64,000 bases of DNA from DASQBT01 sp049578545 (GTDB lineage Bacteria > Pseudomonadota > Gammaproteobacteria > Burkholderiales > Thiobacillaceae): NCBI GenBank assembly GCA_049578545.1, contig JBAUMF010000039.1:1-64000 (forward strand). The letters run 5' to 3'. Every line of letters begins with the position of its first letter. Position 1 is the stretch's first letter. This document shows positions 7,692-16,013 of the stretch, in pieces. A program made the translations under genes and the position numbers. The notes under the pieces are model-generated. The model saw only the letters and a program-made list of their open reading frames with translations. It searched no databases and was not told where the DNA came from.

Positions 7692-7884
7692 GGTGAACCT
7701 CGGCAGGTGTGGCGGCAATCGGGTAGCCAGTTTACCGCGTGCTGCATTTGCCCGCATGGGCAGTGTTGGCGGCTGGCATATGCAGCATCTCCGGCAGCCT
7801 TGCACGCCAAGACAGGGAACCTCAGCCGGGTTATACTAACAGGCTAATTTTCAAGCCTTTTTTATGACTAACCGGAGTTTAAGC

Positions 7885-8310
7885 ATGGCAATTGAACGCA
7901 CTCTTTCCATTATCAAACCCGATGCCGTGGGCAAAAACGTGATTGGCAAGATCTATTCACGCTTTGAGACCAACGGTCTGAAGGTGGTGGCGGCCAGGAT
8001 GAAGCATCTGTCGCGCCGCGAAGCAGAGAAATTTTACGCGGTGCACCGTGAGCGCCCTTTCTTCAAGGACCTGGTGGAATTCATGATTTCCGGCCCGGTG
8101 ATGATCCAGGTGCTGGAAGGCGAGAGCGCGATTGCCAAGAACCGCGAGCTGATGGGGGCCACCGACCCGAAGAAAGCTGAAGCGGGAACCATCCGCGCCG
8201 ATTTTGCCCAAAGCGTGGATGCCAATGCCGTGCACGGTTCCGATGCACCGGAAACCGCGGCGGTTGAAATCGCGTACTTTTTTGCGAGCACCGAGCTGTG
8301 CCCGCACTAA
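7885..8310 (+). CDS. ndk: Nucleoside diphosphate kinase
   Basis: 141 residues from ATG 7885 (ERTLSIIKPDAVGKN), preceded by a GGAG site; an earlier in-frame ATG at 7864 adds seven atypical residues. The catalytic His lies in NAVHGSDAPE. It transfers the gamma phosphate between NTPs and NDPs through phospho-His, balancing nucleotide pools in the cytosol. It heads the ndk-rlmN-pilW-rodZ-ispG-hisS block typical of Beta- and Gammaproteobacteria. Confidence 0.98.
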   Translation: MAIERTLSIIKPDAVGKNVIGKIYSRFETNGLKVVAARMKHLSRREAEKFYAVHRERPFFKDLVEFMISGPVMIQVLEGESAIAKNRELMGATDPKKAEAGTIRADFAQSVDANAVHGSDAPETAAVEIAYFFASTELCPH

Positions 8311-8420
8311 GACGAAGCTGCTGTCGCGAGCGCCGCCTGAAGGCTTGCGGACTGTGGCCGATCGAGTTCTGTTTTGGCTCGCTGCTGCGTCTTTTTGCTC
8401 CTTGCAACTACGAATAAGGG

Positions 8421-9695
8421 ATGAATTTGGTCAACCTGCTGGATTTCGATCTCCCCGGCCTGACGGTATGGTTCACCGAACTGGGTGAGAAGCCGTTTCG
8501 CGCCAGACAGGTCTTCCGCTGGATCCACCAGCAAGGCGAAAGCGACTTCGCACGGATGACGGACCTGGCCAAAAGCCTGCGCGAAAAGCTGGCGCAGGTG
8601 GCCGAAGTGCGCGGGCTGGCAGTGAAGGCGGACAAGGTGTCGACCGACAGCACGCGCAAGTGGCTGTTTGATGTGGGTGTCGGCAACGGCATCGAGACGG
8701 TGTTTATCCCCGAGGGGGCAGACCGTGCGGGGCAGAGCAGGGGCCACGCAGAGCGGGGATGTGACTCCGAACCGGGCTGCAACACCCTGCACCCTTCTGG
8801 CGAAGCAGAAGTTGGCGCGGCCTTCCCTGATGGCAAGAAGCGCAGGCACGGTGCACCTTCGTGTGGCGAGCCGGCTGATGCGGATGAAGACAAACTGCGT
8901 TACCGGGGAACGCTTTGCATCTCTTCCCAGGTCGGCTGCGCGCTGGAGTGCACGTTCTGTTCCACCGGCCGGCAGGGTTTCAATCGCAACCTGACCGTAG
9001 CGGAAATCATTGGCCAGTTATGGCATGCCAATCGCGAACTGAGGAAAGCCGGCTACGGGGATCGTCCCGTGACCAATGTGGTGATGATGGGCATGGGTGA
9101 ACCCTTGGCCAATTTCGACAACGTGGTGACCGCGCTGGATATCATGCTGGATGATCATGCCTATGGTCTGTCGCGCCGCCGCGTGACGGTGTCCACCTCT
9201 GGCCTGGTGCCTGCGATGGACCGGATGGCCGAGCGCTGCCCGGTTGCGCTGGCGGTGAGTCTCCATGCGCCCAATGATAAATTGCGCGACGAGATTGTGC
9301 CGATCAACAGGAAGTATCCGCTGCAGGAATTGATGGCAGCGTGCAGGCGGTACCTGACGGTGGCACCGCGTGACTTCGTCACCTTCGAATATGTCATGCT
9401 GGCAGGCGTGAACGACAAGCCCGAGCATGCGCGGCAATTGACGGCGCTGGTGCGGGAAGTGCCGTGCAAGTTCAACCTGATTCCGTTCAATCCGTTCGCC
9501 GATTCGGGTTACGAGAAGAGCGGGACGGAATCGCAGCGCGCATTTCGCGAAATCCTGCAAGAGGCCGGTTATGTGGTGACCACGCGCAAGACGCGGGGCG
9601 ATGACATTGATGCGGCCTGCGGCCAGTTGGCCGGTCAGGTGGCGGACAAGACCGGCCGGGTAATGAAGCGAATCAACAGGGAGGCGACGGCATGA
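8421..9695 (+). CDS. rlmN: 23S rRNA/tRNA adenine-C2 methyltransferase RlmN with an insertion
   Basis: A radical-SAM enzyme that methylates A2503 of 23S rRNA and A37 of some tRNAs. The cluster motif is Cys173, Cys177, Cys180 (CALECTFC), GMGEP lies further on, and the C-terminal part ends normally. At 424 residues it is longer than the usual 360-385. The excess is a block at about residues 99-158 (nt 8715-8894) between IETVFIPE and RGTLCISSQVGC, segments that are nearly adjacent in relatives. The block is Gly/Ala/Arg-rich, contains four Cys and lacks any recognised domain. The frame is kept, so the enzyme may be active. Confidence 0.95.
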   Translation: MNLVNLLDFDLPGLTVWFTELGEKPFRARQVFRWIHQQGESDFARMTDLAKSLREKLAQVAEVRGLAVKADKVSTDSTRKWLFDVGVGNGIETVFIPEGADRAGQSRGHAERGCDSEPGCNTLHPSGEAEVGAAFPDGKKRRHGAPSCGEPADADEDKLRYRGTLCISSQVGCALECTFCSTGRQGFNRNLTVAEIIGQLWHANRELRKAGYGDRPVTNVVMMGMGEPLANFDNVVTALDIMLDDHAYGLSRRRVTVSTSGLVPAMDRMAERCPVALAVSLHAPNDKLRDEIVPINRKYPLQELMAACRRYLTVAPRDFVTFEYVMLAGVNDKPEHARQLTALVREVPCKFNLIPFNPFADSGYEKSGTESQRAFREILQEAGYVVTTRKTRGDDIDAACGQLAGQVADKTGRVMKRINREATA

Positions 9696-9901
9696 GCAGT
9701 AAGCAGGCGGCGCGGAAACGTAGCGCCTCGGAACGTGCGCCGATGGAGCGCCGCAATGAACCGGCTCCGCTGTGCAGCTTCGCAGGCACAAGCGTTACGC
9801 CGGTTCCCCACGCAGTGGGGATGTGCACGCCCGCGAATGCCGTCGGTCGCCGACGCGATGACATTCAGTTAACCGGCAACTTAACGGAGGCGACCATATG
9901 A
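9692..9901 (+). CDS. Doubtful 69-aa ORF coupled between rlmN and pilW
   Basis: Its ATG overlaps the rlmN stop (ATGA) and its own TGA overlaps the pilW ATG, so it could be translated in passing and couple the two genes. The product is basic and low in complexity at the start (SSKQAARKRSASERAP) and resembles no family I know. The DNA is full of inverted repeats, which argues the reading frame is accidental. pilW has its own good site (GGAGG) before its ATG. Confidence 0.3.
   Translation: MSSKQAARKRSASERAPMERRNEPAPLCSFAGTSVTPVPHAVGMCTPANAVGRRRDDIQLTGNLTEATI
9758..9855. repeat. Three successive inverted repeats in the rlmN-pilW spacer
   Basis: GAACCGGC (9758-9765) pairs with GCCGGTTC (9799-9806). 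CCCCAC (9806-9811) pairs with GTGGGG (9815-9820). CGTCGG (9841-9846) pairs with CCGACG (9850-9855). Together they could fold the intercistronic mRNA into stacked hairpins, as REP-like elements or RNase-protection structures do. No U-tract, so not a terminator. Confidence 0.55.
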
Positions 9902-10692
9902 GGCGCGTGCTGACAATAGCGATTACGGCATTGGCAGCAGGACTCTGTGCCTGCAGCCAGATGTCGGTCCGCGACAACGCAGGCTCTTCACCTGGAGCAG
10001 AAGGCACACAGCCACTTTCGAGTACGGCGCAGAAGGCCAGGGTGTTCACCGATTTGTCTGCAGCATATTTTCAGCGCGGCCAGTTCAAGGTCGCCCTGGA
10101 AAATGTGCGAAAAGCCATCAGTGAGGACAGTCGCTATGGCCCGGCCTACAACGTTTTGGGACTGATCTACATGGAACTGGCCGAAGATCAGCTGGCGGAG
10201 GAAAACTTCCGCAAGGCGGTGGAGCTGGATCGTGCTGATTCCGAGGCGCACAATAACTATGGCTGGTTCCTCTGCACACGCGGCCGCTACGACGAAGGCC
10301 TGGCGCAGTTTACTGATGCGCTGCGCAATCCGCTGTATTCCACGCCTGAAAAGTCCATGAGCAACGCGGGCCTGTGCAACGAGAAGAAAGGTGAGATGGC
10401 AAAGGCCGAAGCGAGCTTCATCAAGGCACTGAAACTTCAACCTGATTATCCCCTGGCATTGCTGAGCCTGGCCAAGCTGAAATACAAGCAGGCAAAGCTG
10501 GAAGAATCACTGCGGTTGTTGACACGCTATCACGATGTGGCGCCTGCAACGGCAGAGAGCTTGTGGCTGGGCGTCCAACTGGAGCGCAAGCTGGGTGACA
10601 AGGACAAACAGGCGGAATTTGCCGCCCAGCTGCACAAGAGTTTTCCAGATTCGCATGAAGACAATCTGATGACTTCAGGACAATATGAATGA
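9898..10692 (+). CDS. pilW: Type IV pilus biogenesis/stability lipoprotein PilW (PilF)
   Basis: 264 residues with a lipoprotein signal ending LCACSQ and TPR-type helical repeats through residues about 45-230 (for example YGPAYNVLGLIYMELAEDQLAEENF and the equivalent SEAHNNYGWFLCTRGRYDEGL). This outer-membrane pilotin-like protein is needed for PilQ secretin assembly or pilus stability. Its place between rlmN and rodZ is the conserved one. It overlaps rodZ by 4 bp (ATGA). Other pilus genes are outside this window. Confidence 0.93.
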   Translation: MRRVLTIAITALAAGLCACSQMSVRDNAGSSPGAEGTQPLSSTAQKARVFTDLSAAYFQRGQFKVALENVRKAISEDSRYGPAYNVLGLIYMELAEDQLAEENFRKAVELDRADSEAHNNYGWFLCTRGRYDEGLAQFTDALRNPLYSTPEKSMSNAGLCNEKKGEMAKAEASFIKALKLQPDYPLALLSLAKLKYKQAKLEESLRLLTRYHDVAPATAESLWLGVQLERKLGDKDKQAEFAAQLHKSFPDSHEDNLMTSGQYE

Positions 10693-11594
10693 ATGCTGAA
10701 GTTCAATCGGTCGGTGCCGAGCTTAAAACGGCGCGGGAGGCCCAGGCGCTTACCCTCGAACAGGCTGCATTGCGTTTGCATCTGATGAACCGTCAGGTGA
10801 GCGCGATGGAAGAGGATGATTTTGCCATGCTGGGGCAACCGGTGTATGCGCGCGGCTTTGTTCGCAACTATGCTCGCATGCTGGGTCTTGATGCAGAGGC
10901 AATAGTTGCGCGTTTGGACGATGTCGGACTGGAGGAGCCGCAAAAGATCGAGAACCTTCCGCTGGTGCAACCGCAGACGCTGATGACCTCGCCATGGGTA
11001 TTGGCTGCACTGGTTTTACTCGTTGTGGTAATTGCCATCCCCGTCGGACTGTATCTGTGGTTGAACAGTGGCGAGGAGTCTGCGTCGGTGGCACCTGCTC
11101 CGGTTGTGCCGGTCACGACGCCAGCGAAACCTTTTCAGCCCGCTGCCGGGCCCGCTCCATCTGCTCAGACGGAGCCGGTCAAACCCGCAGCAACAGCAGA
11201 GACCAAATCAGCAGGAGAGGTAAAAGCAACAGCAAAGACCACAGCAACAGCGGAACCACCGGTGCCGGACAGCGCCATCACGATTGCACCAATTCCCCCA
11301 GCCAACCCGGCGCCGACGAATAGTGAACAGGATGAAGGCGGCGCGCCCCCAACTCTGTCAAACATCAAGCTGTATTTCGATGAAGATGCCTGGGTGGAAG
11401 TCAACGAGGATAGTGGCCGTGTGTTGTTCCATAAACTGGGCGTGGCCGGAACCAGCGTGACGCTGACCGGAATGCCGCCGTTCAGTTTCGTGATCGGCAA
11501 CGCGGCGCATGTGCGCATGACCTATAATGGCCGGCCGCTGGACCTGACGCCCTACATTGACGTCAAGGTTGCCCGTTTCAACCTAGAGGAGTAA
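10689..11594 (+). CDS. rodZ: RodZ-like cytoskeletal helix-turn-helix protein
   Basis: 301 residues: a cytoplasmic HTH_25 domain (about 8-75, with the PVYARGFVRNYARML signature), one transmembrane helix (about 101-125), a Pro/Ala/Thr/Lys-rich periplasmic linker, and a C-terminal DUF4115 domain (about 225-298, LYFDEDAWVEVNEDSGRVLF). RodZ ties MreB filaments to the membrane in cell elongation. Start and stop overlap or abut both neighbours (pilW by 4 bp, ispG directly). Confidence 0.9.
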   Translation: MNAEVQSVGAELKTAREAQALTLEQAALRLHLMNRQVSAMEEDDFAMLGQPVYARGFVRNYARMLGLDAEAIVARLDDVGLEEPQKIENLPLVQPQTLMTSPWVLAALVLLVVVIAIPVGLYLWLNSGEESASVAPAPVVPVTTPAKPFQPAAGPAPSAQTEPVKPAATAETKSAGEVKATAKTTATAEPPVPDSAITIAPIPPANPAPTNSEQDEGGAPPTLSNIKLYFDEDAWVEVNEDSGRVLFHKLGVAGTSVTLTGMPPFSFVIGNAAHVRMTYNGRPLDLTPYIDVKVARFNLEE

Positions 11595-12833
11595 ATGAAC
11601 AACTCCGCTCCTTCTCGCCGTAACACCCGGCAGGCCAGAATCGGCCATGTGCGGGTCGGTGGCGGCGCGCCCATCGTGGTGCAGTCCATGACCAACACCG
11701 ATACTGCCGATATCGCCGGAACGGTGAAGCAGGTCACGGAACTGGCGCGGGCGGGCTCGGAACTGGTGCGGGTGACGGTGAACAATATCGAGTCCGCTCA
11801 GGCGGTGCCGTCGATCCGCGAAGAACTGGATGCAGCTGGCGTCAATGTACCGCTGATTGGCGACTTTCATTTCAATGGCCACAAGCTGTTAGCCCAGGTG
11901 CCGGAATGCGCCGAAGCATTGGCCAAGCTGCGCATCAATCCCGGCAACGTGGGACGCGGGCAAAAACGCGACGAACAGTTTGCCAGCCTGATTGAAATCG
12001 CCTGTCGTTTCGACAAGCCGGTACGCATAGGCGTGAATTGGGGCAGCCTGGATCAGGAACTGGCGATTCGCCTGATGGACGAGAATGCGAAGCGGGCCGA
12101 GCCGGAAGACGCCGACGCGGTAATGCGACGCGCCATGGTGGCTTCCGCGCTGGAGTCGGCCCGGCGCGCCGAGGAACTGGGCCTGCCGGGTGATCACGTC
12201 ATCCTGTCGTGCAAGATGAGCGGGGTTCAAGACCTGATCGCCGTGTATCAGGATCTGGCCGGGCAGTGTGATTACCCGCTCCATCTCGGGCTGACCGAGG
12301 CGGGCATGGGCTCCAAGGGTATAGTGGCATCAACCGCTGCGCTTGCAGTATTGCTGCAGCAAGGCATCGGCGACACGATCCGGATTTCCCTGACGCCCGA
12401 ACCGGGTGGCGACCGGACCCGGGAAGTCGTCGTTGCGCAGGAAATTTTGCAGACCATGGGATTGCGGGCCTTCACGCCGATGGTGGTGGCCTGCCCGGGC
12501 TGTGGCCGGACCACTTCAACCGTGTTTCAGGAACTCGCGCAGGATATTCAGACCTATCTGCGCGAGCAGATGCCGGTGTGGCGCAGTCATTATCCGGGAG
12601 TGGAGACCATGAACGTGGCGGTGATGGGCTGCGTGGTCAACGGCCCGGGCGAATCCAAGCATGCCAATATCGGCATTTCCCTGCCCGGTACCGGTGAAGT
12701 GCCCGTGGCGCCGGTGTATGTCGATGGAAAGAAGACAGTGACACTGAAGGGCGAACGCATTGCCCAGGAATTTCAGGCGATCGTCGAGGACTATGTGCGG
12801 CGGACATACGGGACGCAAAGGACTGCTTCATGA
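11595..12833 (+). CDS. ispG: 4-hydroxy-3-methylbut-2-enyl diphosphate synthase
   Basis: 412 residues, standard length for the proteobacterial form. The TIM-barrel start (GGGAPIVVQSMTNTDT) and the iron-sulfur cysteines in CPGCGRT and MGCVVNGPGE are present. It performs the penultimate MEP-pathway step, reducing MEcPP to HMBPP with a [4Fe-4S] cluster. dxr and uppS of the same isoprenoid route are at 42-45 kb. It overlaps hisS by 4 bp, so translation is probably coupled. Confidence 0.97.
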   Translation: MNNSAPSRRNTRQARIGHVRVGGGAPIVVQSMTNTDTADIAGTVKQVTELARAGSELVRVTVNNIESAQAVPSIREELDAAGVNVPLIGDFHFNGHKLLAQVPECAEALAKLRINPGNVGRGQKRDEQFASLIEIACRFDKPVRIGVNWGSLDQELAIRLMDENAKRAEPEDADAVMRRAMVASALESARRAEELGLPGDHVILSCKMSGVQDLIAVYQDLAGQCDYPLHLGLTEAGMGSKGIVASTAALAVLLQQGIGDTIRISLTPEPGGDRTREVVVAQEILQTMGLRAFTPMVVACPGCGRTTSTVFQELAQDIQTYLREQMPVWRSHYPGVETMNVAVMGCVVNGPGESKHANIGISLPGTGEVPVAPVYVDGKKTVTLKGERIAQEFQAIVEDYVRRTYGTQRTAS

Positions 12834-14086
12834 AACTGCAGGCAGTCCGCGGCATGAACGACATGTTGCCGGATCAGGGACCGGCCTGGCAGTTCGTCGA
12901 GCGCACGGTGCAGGACTGGCTCGCCGCCTATGGCTACCGGGAAATGCGCATGCCGATTCTGGAACAGACGGGGCTGTTCGAGCGTGCAATTGGCGAAGTG
13001 ACGGACATCGTTGAAAAGGAGATGTACACCTTTATCGATGAACTCAACGGTGAATCGCTGACCCTGCGACCGGAGGGCACCGCGTCCTGTGTGCGCGCGG
13101 TTATCCAGCACAACCTGCTCTATGACGGGGGTAAACGGCTTTGGTACGCCGGCCCGATGTTCCGTCACGAGCGTCCGCAAAAAGGGCGTTATCGGCAGTT
13201 CCATCAGGTGGGGGTGGAAACGTTTGGCTTCGACAGCCCGGAGGTGGATGCCGAACATATTCTGATGGGTGCCGATCTTTGGAAACGCCTCGGGATCCAG
13301 CCCATGCTTCAACTCAATACGCTTGGAGACAGGGAAGCGAGACGTCGCCACCGGGAACGGCTGATCATCTATCTGGAATCCAATGTTGACATCCTGGATG
13401 AGGAAGCAAAACGGCGTTTGCATACCAATCCACTGCGCATTCTGGACACAAAGAACCCGGCCTTGCAGGATTTGGTGAATGCGGCGCCCAAGCTGCTGGA
13501 TGACCTGGACGAGCCCTCGCTGATTCATTTTGACGCCGTACAGAAGTGGGTGCGCGCGGTGGGCATCGAATTTGAAATCAACACCAGGCTGGTACGCGGG
13601 CTGGATTATTACAATCGCACCGTGTTCGAGTGGGTGACAGATAAATTGGGAGCACAGGGAACGGTGTGTGCTGGTGGGCGCTACGATGGACTGGTCGAAC
13701 AGCTGGGTGGCAAGCCTGCTCCCGCCTGCGGCTTTGCCATGGGCATTGAACGCCTGCTGGCGCTGATGGAAGTCGCGCAGACACCGATTCCGGCGATGGC
13801 CTCCGACGCCTATCTGGTGCATGCCGGCGAAGCAGCCAGTGCTCATGCCTGGCAGGCGGCGGTCGGGCTGCGCAATGCAGGTCTGACGGTGGTTTACCAT
13901 CTGGGCGGCGGCAGTTTCAAATCCCAGATGAAAAAGGCCGATGCCAGCGGCGCGCGCTATGCCCTGATCGTGGGTGACGAAGAGGCAGCGGCTGGGAAGT
14001 TGACGGTAAAGGCTCTGCGCGAAGAAAGAGAGCAGGCACAAATGACCGTGGCTGAAATTGAAGAATTAATGAAGAAAAGGAGCTAG
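12830..14086 (+). CDS. hisS: Histidyl-tRNA synthetase
   Basis: 418 residues, class II synthetase. Motif 2 lies around MFRHERPQKGRYRQFHQVGVE, the histidine-specific loop is LVRGLDYYNRTVFEW, and motif 3 is CGFAMGIERLLAL. A C-terminal anticodon-binding domain follows. It charges tRNA-His. The start ATG overlaps the ispG stop. A paralogous regulatory form, hisZ, lies at 25.2 kb and lacks this C-terminal domain. Confidence 0.98.
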   Translation: MKLQAVRGMNDMLPDQGPAWQFVERTVQDWLAAYGYREMRMPILEQTGLFERAIGEVTDIVEKEMYTFIDELNGESLTLRPEGTASCVRAVIQHNLLYDGGKRLWYAGPMFRHERPQKGRYRQFHQVGVETFGFDSPEVDAEHILMGADLWKRLGIQPMLQLNTLGDREARRRHRERLIIYLESNVDILDEEAKRRLHTNPLRILDTKNPALQDLVNAAPKLLDDLDEPSLIHFDAVQKWVRAVGIEFEINTRLVRGLDYYNRTVFEWVTDKLGAQGTVCAGGRYDGLVEQLGGKPAPACGFAMGIERLLALMEVAQTPIPAMASDAYLVHAGEAASAHAWQAAVGLRNAGLTVVYHLGGGSFKSQMKKADASGARYALIVGDEEAAAGKLTVKALREEREQAQMTVAEIEELMKKRS

Positions 14087-14094
14087 GAGCCGGT

Positions 14095-14733
14095 ATGGCC
14101 TTCGATCTGGAAGAACAGGAAAAGCTTGATGAACTGAAAGCCTGGTGGCATCGCTGGGGAAATCTGGTTTCGTTAGGTATTGCCGGCATATTGGCCGTTG
14201 CGGCCGGCTGGCAGTGGTGGCAAAACCATCAGGCCGCCCAGGCTGCTGAGGCAGAAGCCATTTATACCAAGCTTATGCAGGCTGTGGAAGCAGGTGATGC
14301 CAAAGTCGCTCGTGAAGCCGGTGGCATGATTATCGACAAATATGCCGGCACGGGCTACGCGGCGCGGGCGGCCCTCATGCTCGCCGGCGTGAACCTGCGT
14401 CAGCATGACGCCAGGAGCGCACAGGCACAATTGGAGTGGGCGGTTGAACACACACGCGAAGCCGGACTGAAGGATATGGCGCGGTTGCGTCTGGCCAGCC
14501 TGTTGCTGGATGACAGGCAATATGATGCAGCCATGAATCAACTCAATGCCGCGCACACCGACGCGTTCGGCCCGCGCTTCAACGACCTGAAGGGCGATGT
14601 GTTGCTGGCTCAGGGCAAAGCCCAGGAAGCCAAGGCCGCCTATGACGCAGCGTATCAGGCACTGGACGAGAAGAGCCCGATGCGTCAGCTGGTCGGGCTG
14701 AAACTCGATGCGCTCGGGGGGGCGGCAAAATGA
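14095..14733 (+). CDS. yfgM: YfgM/TPR periplasmic chaperone-like membrane protein
   Basis: 212 residues: a short cytoplasmic N-terminus (FDLEEQEKLDELKAWW), one transmembrane helix at about 22-40, then a periplasmic TPR_21-type helical domain. YfgM of relatives associates with the Sec translocon and chaperone PpiD. The gene always sits between hisS and bamB in this arrangement, as here. Eight bases separate it from hisS, and it overlaps bamB by 4 bp. Confidence 0.88.
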   Translation: MAFDLEEQEKLDELKAWWHRWGNLVSLGIAGILAVAAGWQWWQNHQAAQAAEAEAIYTKLMQAVEAGDAKVAREAGGMIIDKYAGTGYAARAALMLAGVNLRQHDARSAQAQLEWAVEHTREAGLKDMARLRLASLLLDDRQYDAAMNQLNAAHTDAFGPRFNDLKGDVLLAQGKAQEAKAAYDAAYQALDEKSPMRQLVGLKLDALGGAAK

Positions 14734-15878
14734 GGACTGCCGTGATACTGGCAGGGATTTTTGTGACGGCTGTGTCGGGTTGCAGCACGGTAGGTGGCTG
14801 GTTTGGATCTTCACAAACGGCCATCAAGCCCAATGATCTGCCTGAGATCAAGCCCAGCATGACGTTGACCCGGGTCTGGCAGGAATCGACTGGTGACATG
14901 GAGGAAGGGGCACTCAAACCCTCCATGGATGGCGATGGTGTGTTCGCTGCGAGTGGCAATGGCGTTGTGGAGCGTTTCCAGGTGCAGAACGGGCACGAGG
15001 ACTGGAAGACGGATCTGGGCAAGAATATTAGCGCTGGCACAGCGACGGGCGGTGGACTGGTGCTGGCAGGCAGCCTGAAGGGTGAGTTGTTTGCGCTGGA
15101 CAGCATGACCGGTCAAAAGCGCTGGGTGTCCCAGTTGTCGAGCGAGGTTGACGGTATTCCGCTGGTGGCGGGTGATATCGTGGCGGTGCGAACCGGCGAT
15201 GGCAAGATCCATGGCCTTTCATTTGTCGATGGCACCCGAAAATGGCTGTTTACCCGTCAGTTACCCTTGTTGAGTTTGCAGATTTCCAAGGGGCTGGCAC
15301 TTAAGGATGACGTGATTTACGCCGGATTTGCCGGTGGCAAGCTGGTGGCGATCAACGCAAAAGATGGTGCGCAACTGTGGGAAGCCAGCGTGGCAATTCC
15401 GCACGGTGCAACCGAGCTGGAACGTGTGGCTGACGTGGCAGGCAGGCCGGTGGTGGATGCCAAACGCGTATGTGCCGTCGCTTACCAGGGAAGGGTGGCC
15501 TGTTTTGACCGGTCCAATGGCACAGGCATCTGGAACAAGGACACATCCAGCGACTCCGGTCTGGCGATGGACGAACAGAATGTGTACGTGACCGACGACA
15601 AGGGCGCAGTCACTGCCTACGACAAGGATACCGGTCGCGCGATCTGGCGTCAGGACAGGCTGGCCAATCGCGGCGTGACCGCTCCACTGGCTTTGGGCAA
15701 TGTCATTGTGGTGGGCGATTTTGAAGGCTATGTCCATGTGATTTCGACCGAAGACGGCAGCTTTGTCGGACGGGCGCAAGCAGACGGTGGAGCCATCCGT
15801 TCTGCACCGGTGGACATCGGCCCCGGAATTGCCGTGCAGACGGTCAAGGGAACGGTAACTGCTTTCAAGCTGAAATGA
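14730..15878 (+). CDS. bamB: Outer-membrane assembly lipoprotein BamB
   Basis: 382 residues with lipobox VSGC near residue 13-16 and an eight-bladed PQQ-type beta-propeller (repeated GxLFALDSMTGQKRW-like blade ends). BamB binds BamA and helps insert beta-barrel proteins; bamA itself is at 46.6 kb. Standard length and intact. Der follows after a spacer of about 135 bp in which I see no clear terminator. Confidence 0.95.
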   Translation: MRTAVILAGIFVTAVSGCSTVGGWFGSSQTAIKPNDLPEIKPSMTLTRVWQESTGDMEEGALKPSMDGDGVFAASGNGVVERFQVQNGHEDWKTDLGKNISAGTATGGGLVLAGSLKGELFALDSMTGQKRWVSQLSSEVDGIPLVAGDIVAVRTGDGKIHGLSFVDGTRKWLFTRQLPLLSLQISKGLALKDDVIYAGFAGGKLVAINAKDGAQLWEASVAIPHGATELERVADVAGRPVVDAKRVCAVAYQGRVACFDRSNGTGIWNKDTSSDSGLAMDEQNVYVTDDKGAVTAYDKDTGRAIWRQDRLANRGVTAPLALGNVIVVGDFEGYVHVISTEDGSFVGRAQADGGAIRSAPVDIGPGIAVQTVKGTVTAFKLK

Positions 15879-16013
15879 TTTCTAATTTAAGACTTAACCG
15901 TAAGGGACACTAAGGACACAAAACAGAAACTGCAAGAGGCTGGACAGCATTGAAGGCCTCCTGATCTCATGTGAACTTCGTGCCCTTTGTTGTTTCTGAA
16001 CCCTGGATCGCAA

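Noticed and set aside
8307..8893. Minus-strand ORFs across the RlmN insertion
   Set aside because: They are shadows of a GC-rich coding strand; no start site or family. The insertion is better explained as part of RlmN.
15879..16013. Possible repeat pair (AAGGACACAAA and a similar complementary block) between bamB and der
   Set aside because: The two parts match only loosely and no stable stem results.
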